From Thalassospira alkalitolerans (lineage in GTDB: Bacteria > Pseudomonadota > Alphaproteobacteria > Rhodospirillales > Thalassospiraceae): 46,927 nt of DNA. Position 1 is the first letter of the stretch. The number at the start of each line of letters is the position of its first letter. The stretch is taken from positions 1 through 46,927 of the forward strand of contig NZ_JFKB01000025.1 of the NCBI RefSeq assembly GCF_002115745.1, in the 5' to 3' direction. Made by a program: the position numbers and the translations under genes. The notes beneath the pieces were generated by a model. It ran no database searches and was not told the DNA's origin. It saw only the letters and a list, made by a program, of their open reading frames with translations. Positions 1 through 8,583 of the stretch are shown here, piece after piece.

Positions 1-33
1 GCACGGGAGAGTAGGTCACCGCCGGGCCTTCCA
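1..33 (+). rRNA. rrf: 5S ribosomal RNA, 3' end (partial)
   Basis: The first bases read GGGAGAGTAGGTCACCGCC followed by GGGCCTTCC. This matches the conserved 3' strand of bacterial 5S rRNA (helix IV/V and the closing helix I), as in many alphaproteobacteria. The rest of the gene lies outside the window. A strong terminator follows at 70-101, as expected for the end of an rRNA operon. The exact 3' end is approximate. The identification is by eye from the conserved motif. Confidence 0.8.
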
Positions 34-69
34 AACACAGCATTCTTATTCCCTATTTATCGAACACAT

Positions 70-108
70 AAAACCCCTGACCTTTATTGGTCAGGGGTTT
101 TGTTGTTG
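70..108 (+). terminator. Rho-independent terminator of the rRNA operon
   Basis: AAAACCCCTGACC at 70-82 and GGTCAGGGGTTTT at 89-101 form a perfect 13-bp stem with a 6-nt loop, followed by a T-rich stretch. The A tract on the 5' arm lets the hairpin also end transcription of the convergent ABC operon that stops at 130. Confidence 0.93.
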
Positions 109-129
109 TGGTCTTTTTATCGAAATCCT

Positions 130-1770
130 TTACCGCGTTTTAAGCCATTCCTGACCGGGAAGTGAGCTTAAAAGCGTTTTGGTATAGGGATGTTGCGGCG
201 TGTTCAGAACATCTGATGCCGCGCCATGTTCCACAATTTCACCTGATTTCATCACCGCGACGCGGTCACATATCTGGGCGGCAACGCACAGATCATGGGT
301 GATGAAAACAACCGCGAGATTGAATTTATCGCGGATATCCAAAAGAAGTTCCAAGACCTGTTTTTGAACCGACACATCAAGGGCGGAGACCGGTTCATCG
401 GCAAGCAGAAAATCAGGTTCAATCGCCAAAGCGCGCGCAATACCGATCCGCTGACGCTGGCCACCGGAAAATTCATGCGGGAAACGATTGGCGGCCTCTT
501 TGCCAAGTCCGACAAGAGATAACAGGCGATTTGTCCGTTCTGTGGCTTCTGTCGATGAACATCCGCGTAATTTGGGGCCTTCGGCGATGATACGCCCGAC
601 CTTGTGACGCGGATTAAGCGTTGAATAAGGATCCTGAAAAATCATCTGAATGCGATGGCGCTCATTGCGCAGCCGTATCGGGTTCATTTTAAGGAAGTTC
701 TCGCCTTCAAGGAGGACTTCACCACTATCAGGTTCGATCAGGCGGATGATCAGCCGCGCCAGTGTGGATTTTCCTGAGCCGGACTCCCCGACAATGCCAA
801 GGATTTCGCCGCGCTGGACATTTAGGTCAATATTTTTGACGGCTTCGACCGTGCGTGTCGGCTTTCCCAATAATCCGCCGGAACTGACAAATGTCTTGTT
901 CAAACCTTGAATGGCAAGGCCGTCATTTGTGGATTTTTTCAAGGGTCGCGTATGGGTTTTAAGGCCCGGAACGGCGGCAATCAGAGCTTGAGTATAGCTG
1001 TGTTTGGGGGATTCAAGGACTTCTTTTGCCGTGCCGGTTTCGACAACCAGCCCTTTTTCCATCACCACAACATGATCCGCAATTTCCGCAACAACCCCAA
1101 AATCATGGGTGATAAACATCACCGCTGTTCCGTGATCTTTGCGAAGTGTATTGATCAGCGACAGAATTTGCGCCTGTGTTGTGACGTCCAGTGCTGTGGT
1201 CGGTTCATCGGCAATCAGCAATCCCGGCGAAAGAATAAGCGCCATGGCGATCATGGCGCGCTGGCGTTGTCCACCGGAAAGCTGATGCGGATAGGCATCA
1301 TAAACATCTGATGGATGAGGCATTTGAACTTCATCAAGGGCCTCGACAACTTTTTCACGCCGTTCCCGGGCATTCATGTTGCGATGGTTTTCAAGGACCT
1401 CGTCTATTTGGCGCCCGACCGTCAACAACGGGTTTAAGGCCGTCATTGGTTCCTGAAAGATCATGCCGATCCGGTCGCCACGAATTTCGCGCATTTCGGC
1501 TGGTGTGCAAGACAGTAGATCCGTGCCATCAAGTTCAATTTTGCCTGATTGTACCTGAACACGCGGGACGGGTAACAGACCAAGAATAGCGCGCGTCAGC
1601 ATGGACTTGCCAGAGCCGGATTCCCCGACGACACATAAAATTTCACCGGGTTTGATCTGCATGTCGATGTTCTGTGCGGCATAGGGGCGATCGGCCCCTT
1701 GCGGCAATGAAATCGACAGGTTGCTTATCTGTAAAACGGGGTGTGTGGTCTGTGTGTTTTCTGTGCTCAT
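130..1770 (-). CDS. Fused double ATPase of a peptide/nickel-family ABC importer
   Basis: This 546-residue protein carries two complete ABC cassettes in one chain, like YejF or GsiA, and equals a DppD-DppF fusion. It powers import by the two permeases encoded just upstream. The first half has Walker A GESGSGKS (49-56), signature LSGGQRQ (164-170) and Walker B with ADEP (187-190). The second half has Walker A GESGSGKS (328-335), signature FSGGQRQ (434-440) and ADEP (457-460). Each cassette ends with an oligopeptide-transporter C-terminal segment ([13 protein letters not shown] and [13 protein letters not shown]). It is the last gene of a minus-strand operon, and its ATG overlaps the stop of the preceding permease gene by 4 nt. 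The substrate cannot be read from an ATPase; the neighbouring amidase suggests a peptide or amide compound. Confidence 0.95.
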   Translation of the reverse strand: MSTENTQTTHPVLQISNLSISLPQGADRPYAAQNIDMQIKPGEILCVVGESGSGKSMLTRAILGLLPVPRVQVQSGKIELDGTDLLSCTPAEMREIRGDRIGMIFQEPMTALNPLLTVGRQIDEVLENHRNMNARERREKVVEALDEVQMPHPSDVYDAYPHQLSGGQRQRAMIAMALILSPGLLIADEPTTALDVTTQAQILSLINTLRKDHGTAVMFITHDFGVVAEIADHVVVMEKGLVVETGTAKEVLESPKHSYTQALIAAVPGLKTHTRPLKKSTNDGLAIQGLNKTFVSSGGLLGKPTRTVEAVKNIDLNVQRGEILGIVGESGSGKSTLARLIIRLIEPDSGEVLLEGENFLKMNPIRLRNERHRIQMIFQDPYSTLNPRHKVGRIIAEGPKLRGCSSTEATERTNRLLSLVGLGKEAANRFPHEFSGGQRQRIGIARALAIEPDFLLADEPVSALDVSVQKQVLELLLDIRDKFNLAVVFITHDLCVAAQICDRVAVMKSGEIVEHGAASDVLNTPQHPYTKTLLSSLPGQEWLKTR

Positions 1771-2600
1771 TCGTCTTTCTCCCGCAGGCGAGGGTTGAGC
1801 ACATCATTAAGGCCTTCGCCGACAAGATTGATGGCCATAACGGTTAACAAGATTGCAATGCCCGGAAAGGTGCAAACCCACCAGGCGGTTCTAAGGATGG
1901 AACGCCCGGAACCAATCAAAAAGCCCCAGCTCATGATATTGGGATCACCAAGCCCCAGAAACGACAGGCCAGATTCCAGCAAAATGGCCGTGGCAATCAT
2001 CAGGGACGCCGAGACGATGATCGGCGACAGCGCATTTGGCAGGATTTGCTGCAAAATGATTTTCCAGCTTGGCATGCCCATCGTAATGGCCGCCTGAACA
2101 AATTCACGTTTGCGCAGGGATAAAAATTCGGCGCGAACAAGTCTGGCGACAGTTGGCCAGGACACGACAGCGATGGCGATGACGACAGATTTCAATGACG
2201 GCGACAGAATGGCGACAAGCAGAACCGCAAAGATAAACGATGGGATGGTTTGAAAAAGCTCTGTCAGCCGCATCAAAAGGTTATCAACCTTGCCACCGTG
2301 AAATCCGGCAAGCCCGCCGATAACCGTGCCGAGCAAGACGGCAACAGATGTTGCGACCAGCCCGATCAACAAGGATGTTCTTGCACCATGGGCAATTCCC
2401 GATGCAACACTGCGGCCAAGGCTGTCAGTCCCTAAAAGAAACTCGGTTGAGGGCGGTTCCATCGGTTTGCCGAGCAGTTTGAATGGATCGGCGGGAAACA
2501 GGACATTTGCCAGAAGTGCCAGAAGAATGAGTGCAAGCAGGATTGTCAGCCCAAAAACAGCCGACTTGTTCCTGGAATATTGTTGCCAGAAATTTTTCAT
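1767..2600 (-). CDS. ABC transporter inner-membrane permease, DppC/OppC type
   Basis: This 277-residue permease has an N-terminal membrane segment (FGLTILLALILLALLANVLF) and the DppC-type phrase LLGTDSLGRSVASGIAHGARTSLLIG near residues 55-80. The core holds five further hydrophobic segments, with the EAA loop around LRKREFVQAAITMGMPSWKII that contacts the ATPase. The C-terminal SGLSFLGLGDPNIMSWG motif is characteristic of this family. It overlaps both neighbours by 4 nt, which indicates translational coupling. It pairs with the DppB-like permease encoded upstream to form the channel. Confidence 0.95.
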   Translation of the reverse strand: MKNFWQQYSRNKSAVFGLTILLALILLALLANVLFPADPFKLLGKPMEPPSTEFLLGTDSLGRSVASGIAHGARTSLLIGLVATSVAVLLGTVIGGLAGFHGGKVDNLLMRLTELFQTIPSFIFAVLLVAILSPSLKSVVIAIAVVSWPTVARLVRAEFLSLRKREFVQAAITMGMPSWKIILQQILPNALSPIIVSASLMIATAILLESGLSFLGLGDPNIMSWGFLIGSGRSILRTAWWVCTFPGIAILLTVMAINLVGEGLNDVLNPRLREKDE

Positions 2601-3571
2601 TGCAGATCAATCCTCGGATCGAGAAACGTATAAAGGAGATCAACACAAAGATTCATGATGACGACAAGGCACGCACAGGTGAAAAAGATCCCCAAAAGAA
2701 GATTGAGGTCGCGCGAAAACAGCGCGTCATAAGCCAGCATGCCAAGCCCCGGCCAGCCAAAAACAGATTCAACAAGAACCGATCCGCCTAACATGCTGCC
2801 AGTTTGCACACCGGCCAGCGTGATGACAGGCAGCAGTGCATTGCGCAGAATATGGCGGAATGTCACAACCCGCTCGGGAAGGCCTTTGGCCTGTGCGGTC
2901 ATGACATAATCCATCCCCCGTTGTTCGAGCATGGAGGCGCGCATCAAGCGCGTATAGGCGGCCAGATAAAACAGCGATAGCGTGGTAACCGGCAAAATCA
3001 TATGCCATGCGATATCGACAACCCGGTCCCAGCCTTCATAAAAGGCACCAATGGTTTCCATGCCGCTGGTCGGCAGCCAATGCAGGTGGATTGAAAAAAC
3101 CACAATGAACATCAACGCGATCCAGAAAAGCGGGGTGGCATATGACACCAGCGCAAATATCGAAATCAGATTGTCGCGCCATGTGTTTAACCCGACGGCG
3201 GCAAAAAGCCCCAACAAGCAGCCAAATGTCGCAGACAGAACCAAGGTCGATACCATCAGAAGAAGTGTCGGGACCAAGCGCGTCAGGATCAGGTCAAGAA
3301 CCGGTGCGTCCTGACGAAATGAATAACCAAGGTCAAGTTGTGCCATATTGACCATGTAATGGCCCAGTTGCGTGTACCAAGGTTGGTCAAGGCCAAAGCT
3401 TTCACGCAGTTGGGCAAGGTATTCCGGGGTGGCGGAACCGGCTTCGCCGGCCATGACGTCAACGGCATCGCCGTCCGCCAATTGCAGCAACAAAAAGTTA
3501 AGGACGACAATCGCGATCAGCACCGGGATCGCTTGCAACAATCGCCGCAAAAGATAATTTAATCGATTCAT
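2597..3571 (-). CDS. ABC transporter inner-membrane permease, DppB/OppB type
   Basis: This 324-residue membrane protein begins with the standard DppB start (LLRRLLQAIPVLIAIVVLNF). It contains DAVDVMAGEAG, the EAA-like loop YVMTAQAKGLPERVVTFRHILRNALLPVIT, and the C-terminal GGSVLVESVFGWPGLGMLAYDAL motif typical of the family. It forms the heterodimeric channel with the DppC-type partner, whose ATG overlaps its stop. A stem-loop in the 58-nt gap upstream separates it from the binding-protein gene. Length and topology are normal. Confidence 0.95.
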   Translation of the reverse strand: MNRLNYLLRRLLQAIPVLIAIVVLNFLLLQLADGDAVDVMAGEAGSATPEYLAQLRESFGLDQPWYTQLGHYMVNMAQLDLGYSFRQDAPVLDLILTRLVPTLLLMVSTLVLSATFGCLLGLFAAVGLNTWRDNLISIFALVSYATPLFWIALMFIVVFSIHLHWLPTSGMETIGAFYEGWDRVVDIAWHMILPVTTLSLFYLAAYTRLMRASMLEQRGMDYVMTAQAKGLPERVVTFRHILRNALLPVITLAGVQTGSMLGGSVLVESVFGWPGLGMLAYDALFSRDLNLLLGIFFTCACLVVIMNLCVDLLYTFLDPRIDLQ

Positions 3572-3599
3572 GATGTTCCTGATCCTGGTCGAAGATGGA

Positions 3600-3617
3600 G
3601 GCCCCGGTTAAGGGGCC
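3600..3617 (-). terminator. Intercistronic stem-loop after the binding-protein gene
   Basis: GGCCCC (3600-3605) and GGGGCC (3612-3617) pair around a 6-nt loop between the stop of the binding-protein gene and the start of the first permease gene. It lacks a long U tract on the minus strand, so it is more likely a partial terminator or an RNA-stabilising hairpin that keeps binding-protein mRNA more abundant than permease mRNA. That role is inferred from position. Confidence 0.5.
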
Positions 3618-3629
3618 CCCGGGTCTTTT

Positions 3630-5234
3630 TCACTGTTCAATCCAGGCGCGGTCAAAGCTGCTGTAGGCGCCAAGCGGGCTTACAATCGTGTCTTTGACTT
3701 TGTCGAGATAAACGGTGGTAAATTCCATTTCTACCAATGGGATAACAGGAAGATCTTCGGCAAGAATCTGCTGAATCTTGGTGTAGATGTCCGAACGTGT
3801 CATGGGATTGATTTCCTGGGCACCTTTGTGCATCAGGTCGTCAACTTCCGGGTTGGAATAGCGGCTTGAGTTAACAAAAACCGTTCCCTGTTTGATCTGT
3901 TCGGACAGGTATTGGCGATGCATGCCAAGTACGGGATCGGCCAATTGATAGAAAAAGTTCGAATTGACCTGAAAATCATAGTCGGTGAAGACACGTTTGA
4001 GCCAGGTCGGAACATCTTCGTAGCGCAGGGTGACGGCAATGCCGATATCGCCCAAGGTCTGTTTGATGTATTCACCCAGTCGCTGCCAATCTTCGCCATA
4101 GGCAATGATGTCATGCACGATTTCAAAGCGCACACCATCTTCCCCGCGCGGGAAACCGGCTTCGTCAAGAAGGGCATTGGCTTTTTCAATGCGGTCTGCA
4201 ACGGCATAGTCGCGGACTTCGTCGGAATAAAGCCAGACAGAGGCAAAGTTGGAACTGATGGAGCCGGTGGCAGGCTTGCCATAGCCATAAAAGATATTGT
4301 CGATGATGAACTGGCGATCGATTGCGTAAGAGATCGCCTGACGGACTTTGACATTATCAATCGGTGCGCTTTTGGTGTTCATTTCCAAAAGCATCATCGG
4401 GTTGATCATGCTATAGCCTTCGGTCGTGACCGTTATGCCATTGATTGCGTTAAGACGTTTCGCATCGACATTTGGCACGGCGTTAAACGCGGCAAACTGA
4501 ACTTCCTGATTTTCCAGTGCGGCGGCACGGGTTGCAGCATCGGGGATGAAACGGGCCACGATCCTGTCAAGATAGGGAAGCCCCTTTTTCCAGTAGTTTT
4601 CGTTCTTGTCCAAACGGACATACTGGCCTTTTTTCCATTCAACGAATTTGAACGGACCGGTGCCAATCGGCGCGTTTGCTGTCGGGTTCTGACGTGCGTC
4701 TGTTCCCTCGAACAAAGGCTTGGAGACAATGGGGGACTCATAACCGCTAAAGGCGCGGATCATATACGGGGCCGGGTTGGCCAGTTTGAAAACAGCCGTA
4801 TAGGGATCGGGCGTTTCAACCGCGGTCAGTTCCTTAAAGCTGCTTGAGGCGCGCGGATGTACTTTTTTCAGAACATCCATAAACGTGTATTGGACATCTG
4901 CGCTGGTGAAGTCAGAACCATCGTGGAATTTCACACCTTTTTGCAGATGGAAAGTGATGGTCTTGCCGTCGTCGCTGATATCCCATGTTTCCGCGAGGCC
5001 GGGGATCGGTTTCAAATCGAAATCATATTCGAGAAGACCGTCATAGATTTTGGTTGTTACCTGTCCAATCGGCCCGGATGTCGAAAGATATGATGCAAGG
5101 GTCGGCGGTTCAGGTTGAACCACCATAATCAGCGTTCCCCCGGATTCCGGTGTTTGCGCCGCAGCAGCGCCAATCCAGCCAAAAAGGCCGAAGGCGAAAG
5201 TGGCCGCCAGTCCAAGACATTTACGTCTTATCAT
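3630..5234 (-). CDS. Periplasmic substrate-binding protein, SBP_bac_5 (peptide/nickel) family
   Basis: This 534-residue secreted protein has a Sec signal peptide (basic MIRRK, hydrophobic core, AAAAQ cleavage near residue 26). The family signature region reads LAETWDISDDGKTITFHLQKGVKFHDG; further family phrases are IGTGPFKFVEWKKGQYVRLDKNENYW and VRQAISYAIDRQFI. The length matches DppA/OppA-class proteins. It delivers the ligand to the two permeases encoded downstream. The family binds peptides, nickel chelates, opines, glutathione and some sugars, so the ligand is not determined. The gene starts 66 nt after the amidase gene on the same strand, which suggests co-transcription. An adjacent cytoplasmic amidase makes an amide or peptide substrate plausible. 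Confidence 0.95.
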   Translation of the reverse strand: MIRRKCLGLAATFAFGLFGWIGAAAAQTPESGGTLIMVVQPEPPTLASYLSTSGPIGQVTTKIYDGLLEYDFDLKPIPGLAETWDISDDGKTITFHLQKGVKFHDGSDFTSADVQYTFMDVLKKVHPRASSSFKELTAVETPDPYTAVFKLANPAPYMIRAFSGYESPIVSKPLFEGTDARQNPTANAPIGTGPFKFVEWKKGQYVRLDKNENYWKKGLPYLDRIVARFIPDAATRAAALENQEVQFAAFNAVPNVDAKRLNAINGITVTTEGYSMINPMMLLEMNTKSAPIDNVKVRQAISYAIDRQFIIDNIFYGYGKPATGSISSNFASVWLYSDEVRDYAVADRIEKANALLDEAGFPRGEDGVRFEIVHDIIAYGEDWQRLGEYIKQTLGDIGIAVTLRYEDVPTWLKRVFTDYDFQVNSNFFYQLADPVLGMHRQYLSEQIKQGTVFVNSSRYSNPEVDDLMHKGAQEINPMTRSDIYTKIQQILAEDLPVIPLVEMEFTTVYLDKVKDTIVSPLGAYSSFDRAWIEQ

Positions 5235-5300
5235 TGTGAAGCTCCTTATTCCCTGATTGGTTGTCCGTTTATTTTTTTGGTGCGTTTCCCCACAGTTTCT

Positions 5301-6704
5301 TTATGGCGCGACTGAAAAGTCTCCGTCATGTGCCTGTTCAAATGCATAAGCCGCCTGCAAAACGGCAAGATCGGCATATTTGGGGCCAACAATCTGTAAC
5401 CCGACAGGCAGACCTTGATCGGTCAATCCGCAGGGGACTGAACAGGCCGGCTGTTGCGTCAGATTGAAGGGATAGTTAAATCCGGCCCAATCGGTCCAGC
5501 GTGTGTCACTTGACTGTGCCGGAAATTCCAGCCCTGCATCAAAGGCCGGAATGGGGGTGGTTGGTGTCAGCAGATAATCATAGTTTTCATGAAACGCGAT
5601 CATCTTTGCGCCCATCTCTGCGCGAAGCTGACCAGCTTCGATATATTGATGCAGGCTGATCTGCTGACCTTGGGTCGCAATTTCGACAAGCCCTGGGTCC
5701 AGCTGTGCTTTTTGGCTATCGCTTAGGTGTCTGATCCGATATCCCGCACCGGCAAACCAGTGATCATGGAATATCGACTGACAGGGATCGACGGGCGAGG
5801 CGACCTCGGTAACGTCGGCACCCAATGCTTCGAATACCTTGATCGCATTTAGAAAGGCATCTGCGATCTGCGGATCGACCTTGATGTGGCCAAGGTCGAG
5901 GCTATAGCCAAATTTTTTGCCTTTAAGGCTTGTTGCCAAATGGTCTTCATACCGAATGCCATCGGGCTTTAAGGCGTGCCAGTCCCGGTTATCGGGGCTA
6001 CTGATAATGCTCAGCATGGCGGCGGTGTCATAGACCGTGCGCGCCATCGGCCCCACATGGGCAACGGTTCCAAATGGGCTGATCGGATAGGCCGGAACAC
6101 GGCCAAAACTTGGCTTATGCCCAACAATGCCACAAAAACTTGCCGGAATGCGGATCGATCCCCCGCCATCTGTGCCGACATGAAGAACGCCAAGATCGGC
6201 GGCGGCGGCGGCCGCGGCCCCACCGCTACTGCCGCCCGGGGTTTTGGTCGTATCCCAAGGGTTGCGGGTAATGCCAAATTTTTTGGAATCCGTCACAGCC
6301 TTCCACCCCAGTTCCGGTGTGGTGGTCAGTCCAACAATCACGGCACCGGCTTCTTTAAGTCGGGCGACAATCGGTGAGTCATCTTTGGCCGGGCTATCTT
6401 GTCCTAAAACGGCACTGCCAAATGTGGTTGGCCAGTCTTTTGACAGGACGATGTCCTTGACGGTGCAGGGAACGCCATCAATCGGAGAAAGAGGTTTTCC
6501 GGTTTTCCAGCGCGCTTCTGACGCGCGAGCAGACGACATCGCATCTTCAATGCATAAATGGGAAAAGGCATTTATCGCCGGGTTGCGCTGTTCGATGCGA
6601 TCAAAGACCGCCGCGCATGTTTCGACCGGCGATGTTTCGCCCGCGTTAAACTGTTGCGTTAACTGTCGCAGGTCGGTTTTTTGCGGAGCATTTTTTTGTT
6701 GCAT
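5301..6704 (-). CDS. Amidase signature family hydrolase
   Basis: This 467-residue enzyme has the Ser-cisSer-Lys triad of the amidase signature family: Lys83 in TVKDIV, Ser159 in PGGSSGG and Ser183 in GGGSIRIPAS. The spacings of 76 and 24 residues are close to those of fatty-acid amide hydrolase. Such enzymes hydrolyse carboxamides in the cytoplasm; the substrate varies widely and cannot be assigned here. There is no signal peptide. It is the first gene of the minus-strand operon leading into the ABC importer and is divergent from the LysR regulator gene at 6950. The arrangement suggests one catabolic unit: importer, hydrolase and regulator. It could also be annotated as a GatA paralogue, but there is no gatB or gatC nearby. 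Confidence 0.93.
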   Translation of the reverse strand: MQQKNAPQKTDLRQLTQQFNAGETSPVETCAAVFDRIEQRNPAINAFSHLCIEDAMSSARASEARWKTGKPLSPIDGVPCTVKDIVLSKDWPTTFGSAVLGQDSPAKDDSPIVARLKEAGAVIVGLTTTPELGWKAVTDSKKFGITRNPWDTTKTPGGSSGGAAAAAAADLGVLHVGTDGGGSIRIPASFCGIVGHKPSFGRVPAYPISPFGTVAHVGPMARTVYDTAAMLSIISSPDNRDWHALKPDGIRYEDHLATSLKGKKFGYSLDLGHIKVDPQIADAFLNAIKVFEALGADVTEVASPVDPCQSIFHDHWFAGAGYRIRHLSDSQKAQLDPGLVEIATQGQQISLHQYIEAGQLRAEMGAKMIAFHENYDYLLTPTTPIPAFDAGLEFPAQSSDTRWTDWAGFNYPFNLTQQPACSVPCGLTDQGLPVGLQIVGPKYADLAVLQAAYAFEQAHDGDFSVAP

Positions 6705-6949
6705 AGACCGTCAACTCCTTGAAGGGATGACCGATGTTTGCAAAAAAAGTTTGCTCTGAATAATTCATTAATAGATTGTATATCATCGGAAAAGCCGATC
6801 AATCGGTGATTGCCCGTTGGTAGCTGCTACGCAGCGTTGCGACAAAATTGTTCAAAAGACAGGTCGCCGCAGTGTTTTGAAGCATGACACCCGACGACGG
6901 TAAAAGTTCGATATCAGGAGGAAATAAAACATAACATCAGGGAAAACCG
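6705..6949. promoter_or_regulatory. Divergent promoter region between the amidase operon and the LysR gene
   Basis: This 245-nt region is AT-rich around 6760-6785 (AATTCATTAATAGATTGTATA) and contains the small dyad GTAGCTGCTAC. It must hold both divergent promoters and, by analogy with LysR systems, the regulator's T-N11-A site, but I could not assign a specific site. A perfect AGGAGG at 6916-6921 lies 28 nt before the LysR ATG. This is too far to serve it, and an in-frame stop (TAA at 6932) rules out an upstream extension. Confidence 0.5.
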
Positions 6950-7906
6950 ATGAACTTCACGCTGAAACAGCTTACATACGTTCAAGCCGCAGCTGATCAT
7001 CGCTCTATCGCCTCTGCGGCGCAAAAACTTCGTATTTCTGCTTCGTCTATCGGGGCGGCTATTGATGGGTTCGAACAACGCTTTGAAATCCAGATCTTTG
7101 TAAGGCAGCCCAGCAAAGGGCTGATGTTGACCCCGCCCGGCAAGGTTTTGATCGAGAAGATCAACCATCTTTTGCTGGAAGCCAAAACTTTTGATGCGCA
7201 ACTTTCCGGTCATGATGAAAGCCTCGTCGGGGAACTTGTAGTTGGCTGTTTCGCGCCAATTACCCCCCATATTCTGCCCTTGATTGTTCGGGCAATGAAA
7301 AGCCGGTTTCCCGGCCTTATCATTCGGATACTTGAAGGCGACCTCAGAGAGGTCAATGGCTTTCTGGCAAGTGGTGCCGCCGAAATCACCCTTGGTTACG
7401 ATCTTGGCTTGCCCGAAGGAATATCGTTTACAAAACTTGGCGAAGTCCGGCCGCATGCGATTTTCAGCACGTCCGATCCGTTGGCAAACCGAAAAAGCGT
7501 ATCGATCACGGAATTGGTTGGCCCGCCAATGATCCTGCTTGATTTGCCGGAATCCCGAACATATTTCGATCTTCTTTTTTCCTATGTTCGCAAAACACCG
7601 AATATTGCGTTTCGAACCGGAACATATGAAACAGTCCGCAGTCTGGTTGCGGCGGGTATGGGGTTTTCGATCCTTAATCTGCGTCCGGCAATTGATCAGA
7701 CCTATACGGGCAATGAAGTGGTCTGTGTTCCGCTTGAAGAAGACCTTCCTGCACCGTCAATTGGTTTTGGCTTTCGAATACGGGATTATATCTCGCCTGC
7801 GGCACGTGAATTTGCCGAAGAATGCAAACGTGTTTTTGCGACCGAAAGAGTGGCAAGCATGTTTGTTCCGCAATATCGGGGCGATCGGATTCTTCAAAGT
7901 GTTTAG
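6950..7906 (+). CDS. LysR-type transcriptional regulator
   Basis: This 318-residue protein has an N-terminal winged HTH (about residues 1-60: TLKQLTYVQAAADHRSIASAAQKLRISASSIGAAIDGFE) and a periplasmic-binding-like effector domain from about residue 90 (LVGELVVGCFAPITPHILPLIVRAM). It is divergent from the amidase/ABC operon, the usual arrangement for a LysR activator of a catabolic operon. By family rules the co-inducer would be the imported substrate or its breakdown product. The start at 6950 is preceded by AGGGA about 6 nt upstream, and an in-frame stop at 6932 excludes a longer form. Confidence 0.92.
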   Translation: MNFTLKQLTYVQAAADHRSIASAAQKLRISASSIGAAIDGFEQRFEIQIFVRQPSKGLMLTPPGKVLIEKINHLLLEAKTFDAQLSGHDESLVGELVVGCFAPITPHILPLIVRAMKSRFPGLIIRILEGDLREVNGFLASGAAEITLGYDLGLPEGISFTKLGEVRPHAIFSTSDPLANRKSVSITELVGPPMILLDLPESRTYFDLLFSYVRKTPNIAFRTGTYETVRSLVAAGMGFSILNLRPAIDQTYTGNEVVCVPLEEDLPAPSIGFGFRIRDYISPAAREFAEECKRVFATERVASMFVPQYRGDRILQSV

Positions 7907-8194
7907 GGGGAAATACTTTGTGTTTTCAGCCCTTAACCAAGGGTGTCGATATGGATTTTCGCTTTTAAACCGTTGTGTGTTGGTGCCTTGGGCAGGATTC
8001 AGGGCCCTGTTGGGGGTGCGGTATTGCAAAACGCGTTGTTATATGGCTCACAAAATTGTGAGGCTGGGATATCTGTTATGTCACAGGGACTTGATAACCC
8101 GTGTGCAAAAGGTGCAATGACCTGCATCCCTTGGGTTGTTACTTGATAGGTATCGCTATTACAGGCGATCAGGTTTCACGCAAAGGATGACATC
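7907..8194. promoter_or_regulatory. Intergenic region upstream of the bufferin operon
   Basis: No convincing gene is seen in this 288-nt gap. It holds a dyad at 8047-8062, CTCACAA-N2-TTGTGAG, which could be a regulator site or a small hairpin. The bufA ribosome-binding site is AAGGATG near 8184-8190. Bufferin operons in other bacteria are often driven by metal-responsive ECF sigma factors. No sigma or anti-sigma gene lies nearby, and I could not identify a clear ECF-type promoter. Confidence 0.45.
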
Positions 8195-8494
8195 ATGAAA
8201 AATGCACTTGTATTGGGCGCTGCACTGACCGCCGCTATTTCACTTGCCGCGGTTAATTCTGCGCAGGCACAGGGTGCCAAGGAAAAATGCTTTGGTGTTT
8301 CACTGGCCGGTCAAAACGATTGTGCCGCCGGTCCGGGGACAACTTGTGCCGGAACATCGAAAGTCGATTATCAGGGCAATGCCTGGAAACTTGTCCCGGC
8401 AGGAAGCTGCGAAGATATGAGCTTTACCACAGCCGATGGCCGCGATGTCACGGGTAGCCTTGAAAGGCTTGATCGCGATATCCCGAAATCCTGA
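8195..8494 (+). CDS. bufA: Bufferin precursor peptide, DUF2282 (BufA1/GigA-like)
   Basis: This 99-residue precursor has a Sec signal peptide ([19 protein letters not shown], cleavage after AQA near residue 25). The mature core has four cysteines (C32, C43, C51, C72), as in the DUF2282 family. Known family role: bufferins are ribosomally made, post-translationally modified peptides. The downstream MNIO enzyme converts core cysteines to thiooxazole groups, and the exported product binds copper and protects the cell from metal stress. The gene is followed directly by bufB, bufC and a DoxX-like gene, which confirms the assignment. A terminator-like hairpin separates it from bufB, consistent with precursor being made in excess over enzyme. 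Confidence 0.93.
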   Translation: MKNALVLGAALTAAISLAAVNSAQAQGAKEKCFGVSLAGQNDCAAGPGTTCAGTSKVDYQGNAWKLVPAGSCEDMSFTTADGRDVTGSLERLDRDIPKS

Positions 8495-8524
8495 AGCGCT
8501 TAAAGCCCCGGTTTAAACCAACAT

Positions 8525-8554
8525 GCCGACCGGAAATGGCCGGTCGGCGGTTTT
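8525..8554 (+). terminator. Hairpin between bufA and bufB (partial terminator/attenuator)
   Basis: GCCGACCGG (8525-8533) and CCGGTCGGC (8540-8548) form a perfect 9-bp stem with a 6-nt loop, followed by GG and TTTT. Its place after a RiPP precursor gene suggests partial termination, so that more precursor than maturation enzyme is made. The short T tract argues for leaky rather than full termination. Confidence 0.7.
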
Positions 8555-8583
8555 ACCCGAAGGATTACGGATAAGGATCGCGG

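Noticed and set aside
3912..4847. A 311-codon frame antisense to the ABC binding-protein gene
   Set aside because: The sense strand encodes a full, well-conserved SBP_bac_5 protein; the antisense frame has no recognisable features.
7539..8146. Possible small genes between the LysR gene and bufA
   Set aside because: The frames overlap the LysR coding region or lack ribosome-binding sites and domain features.
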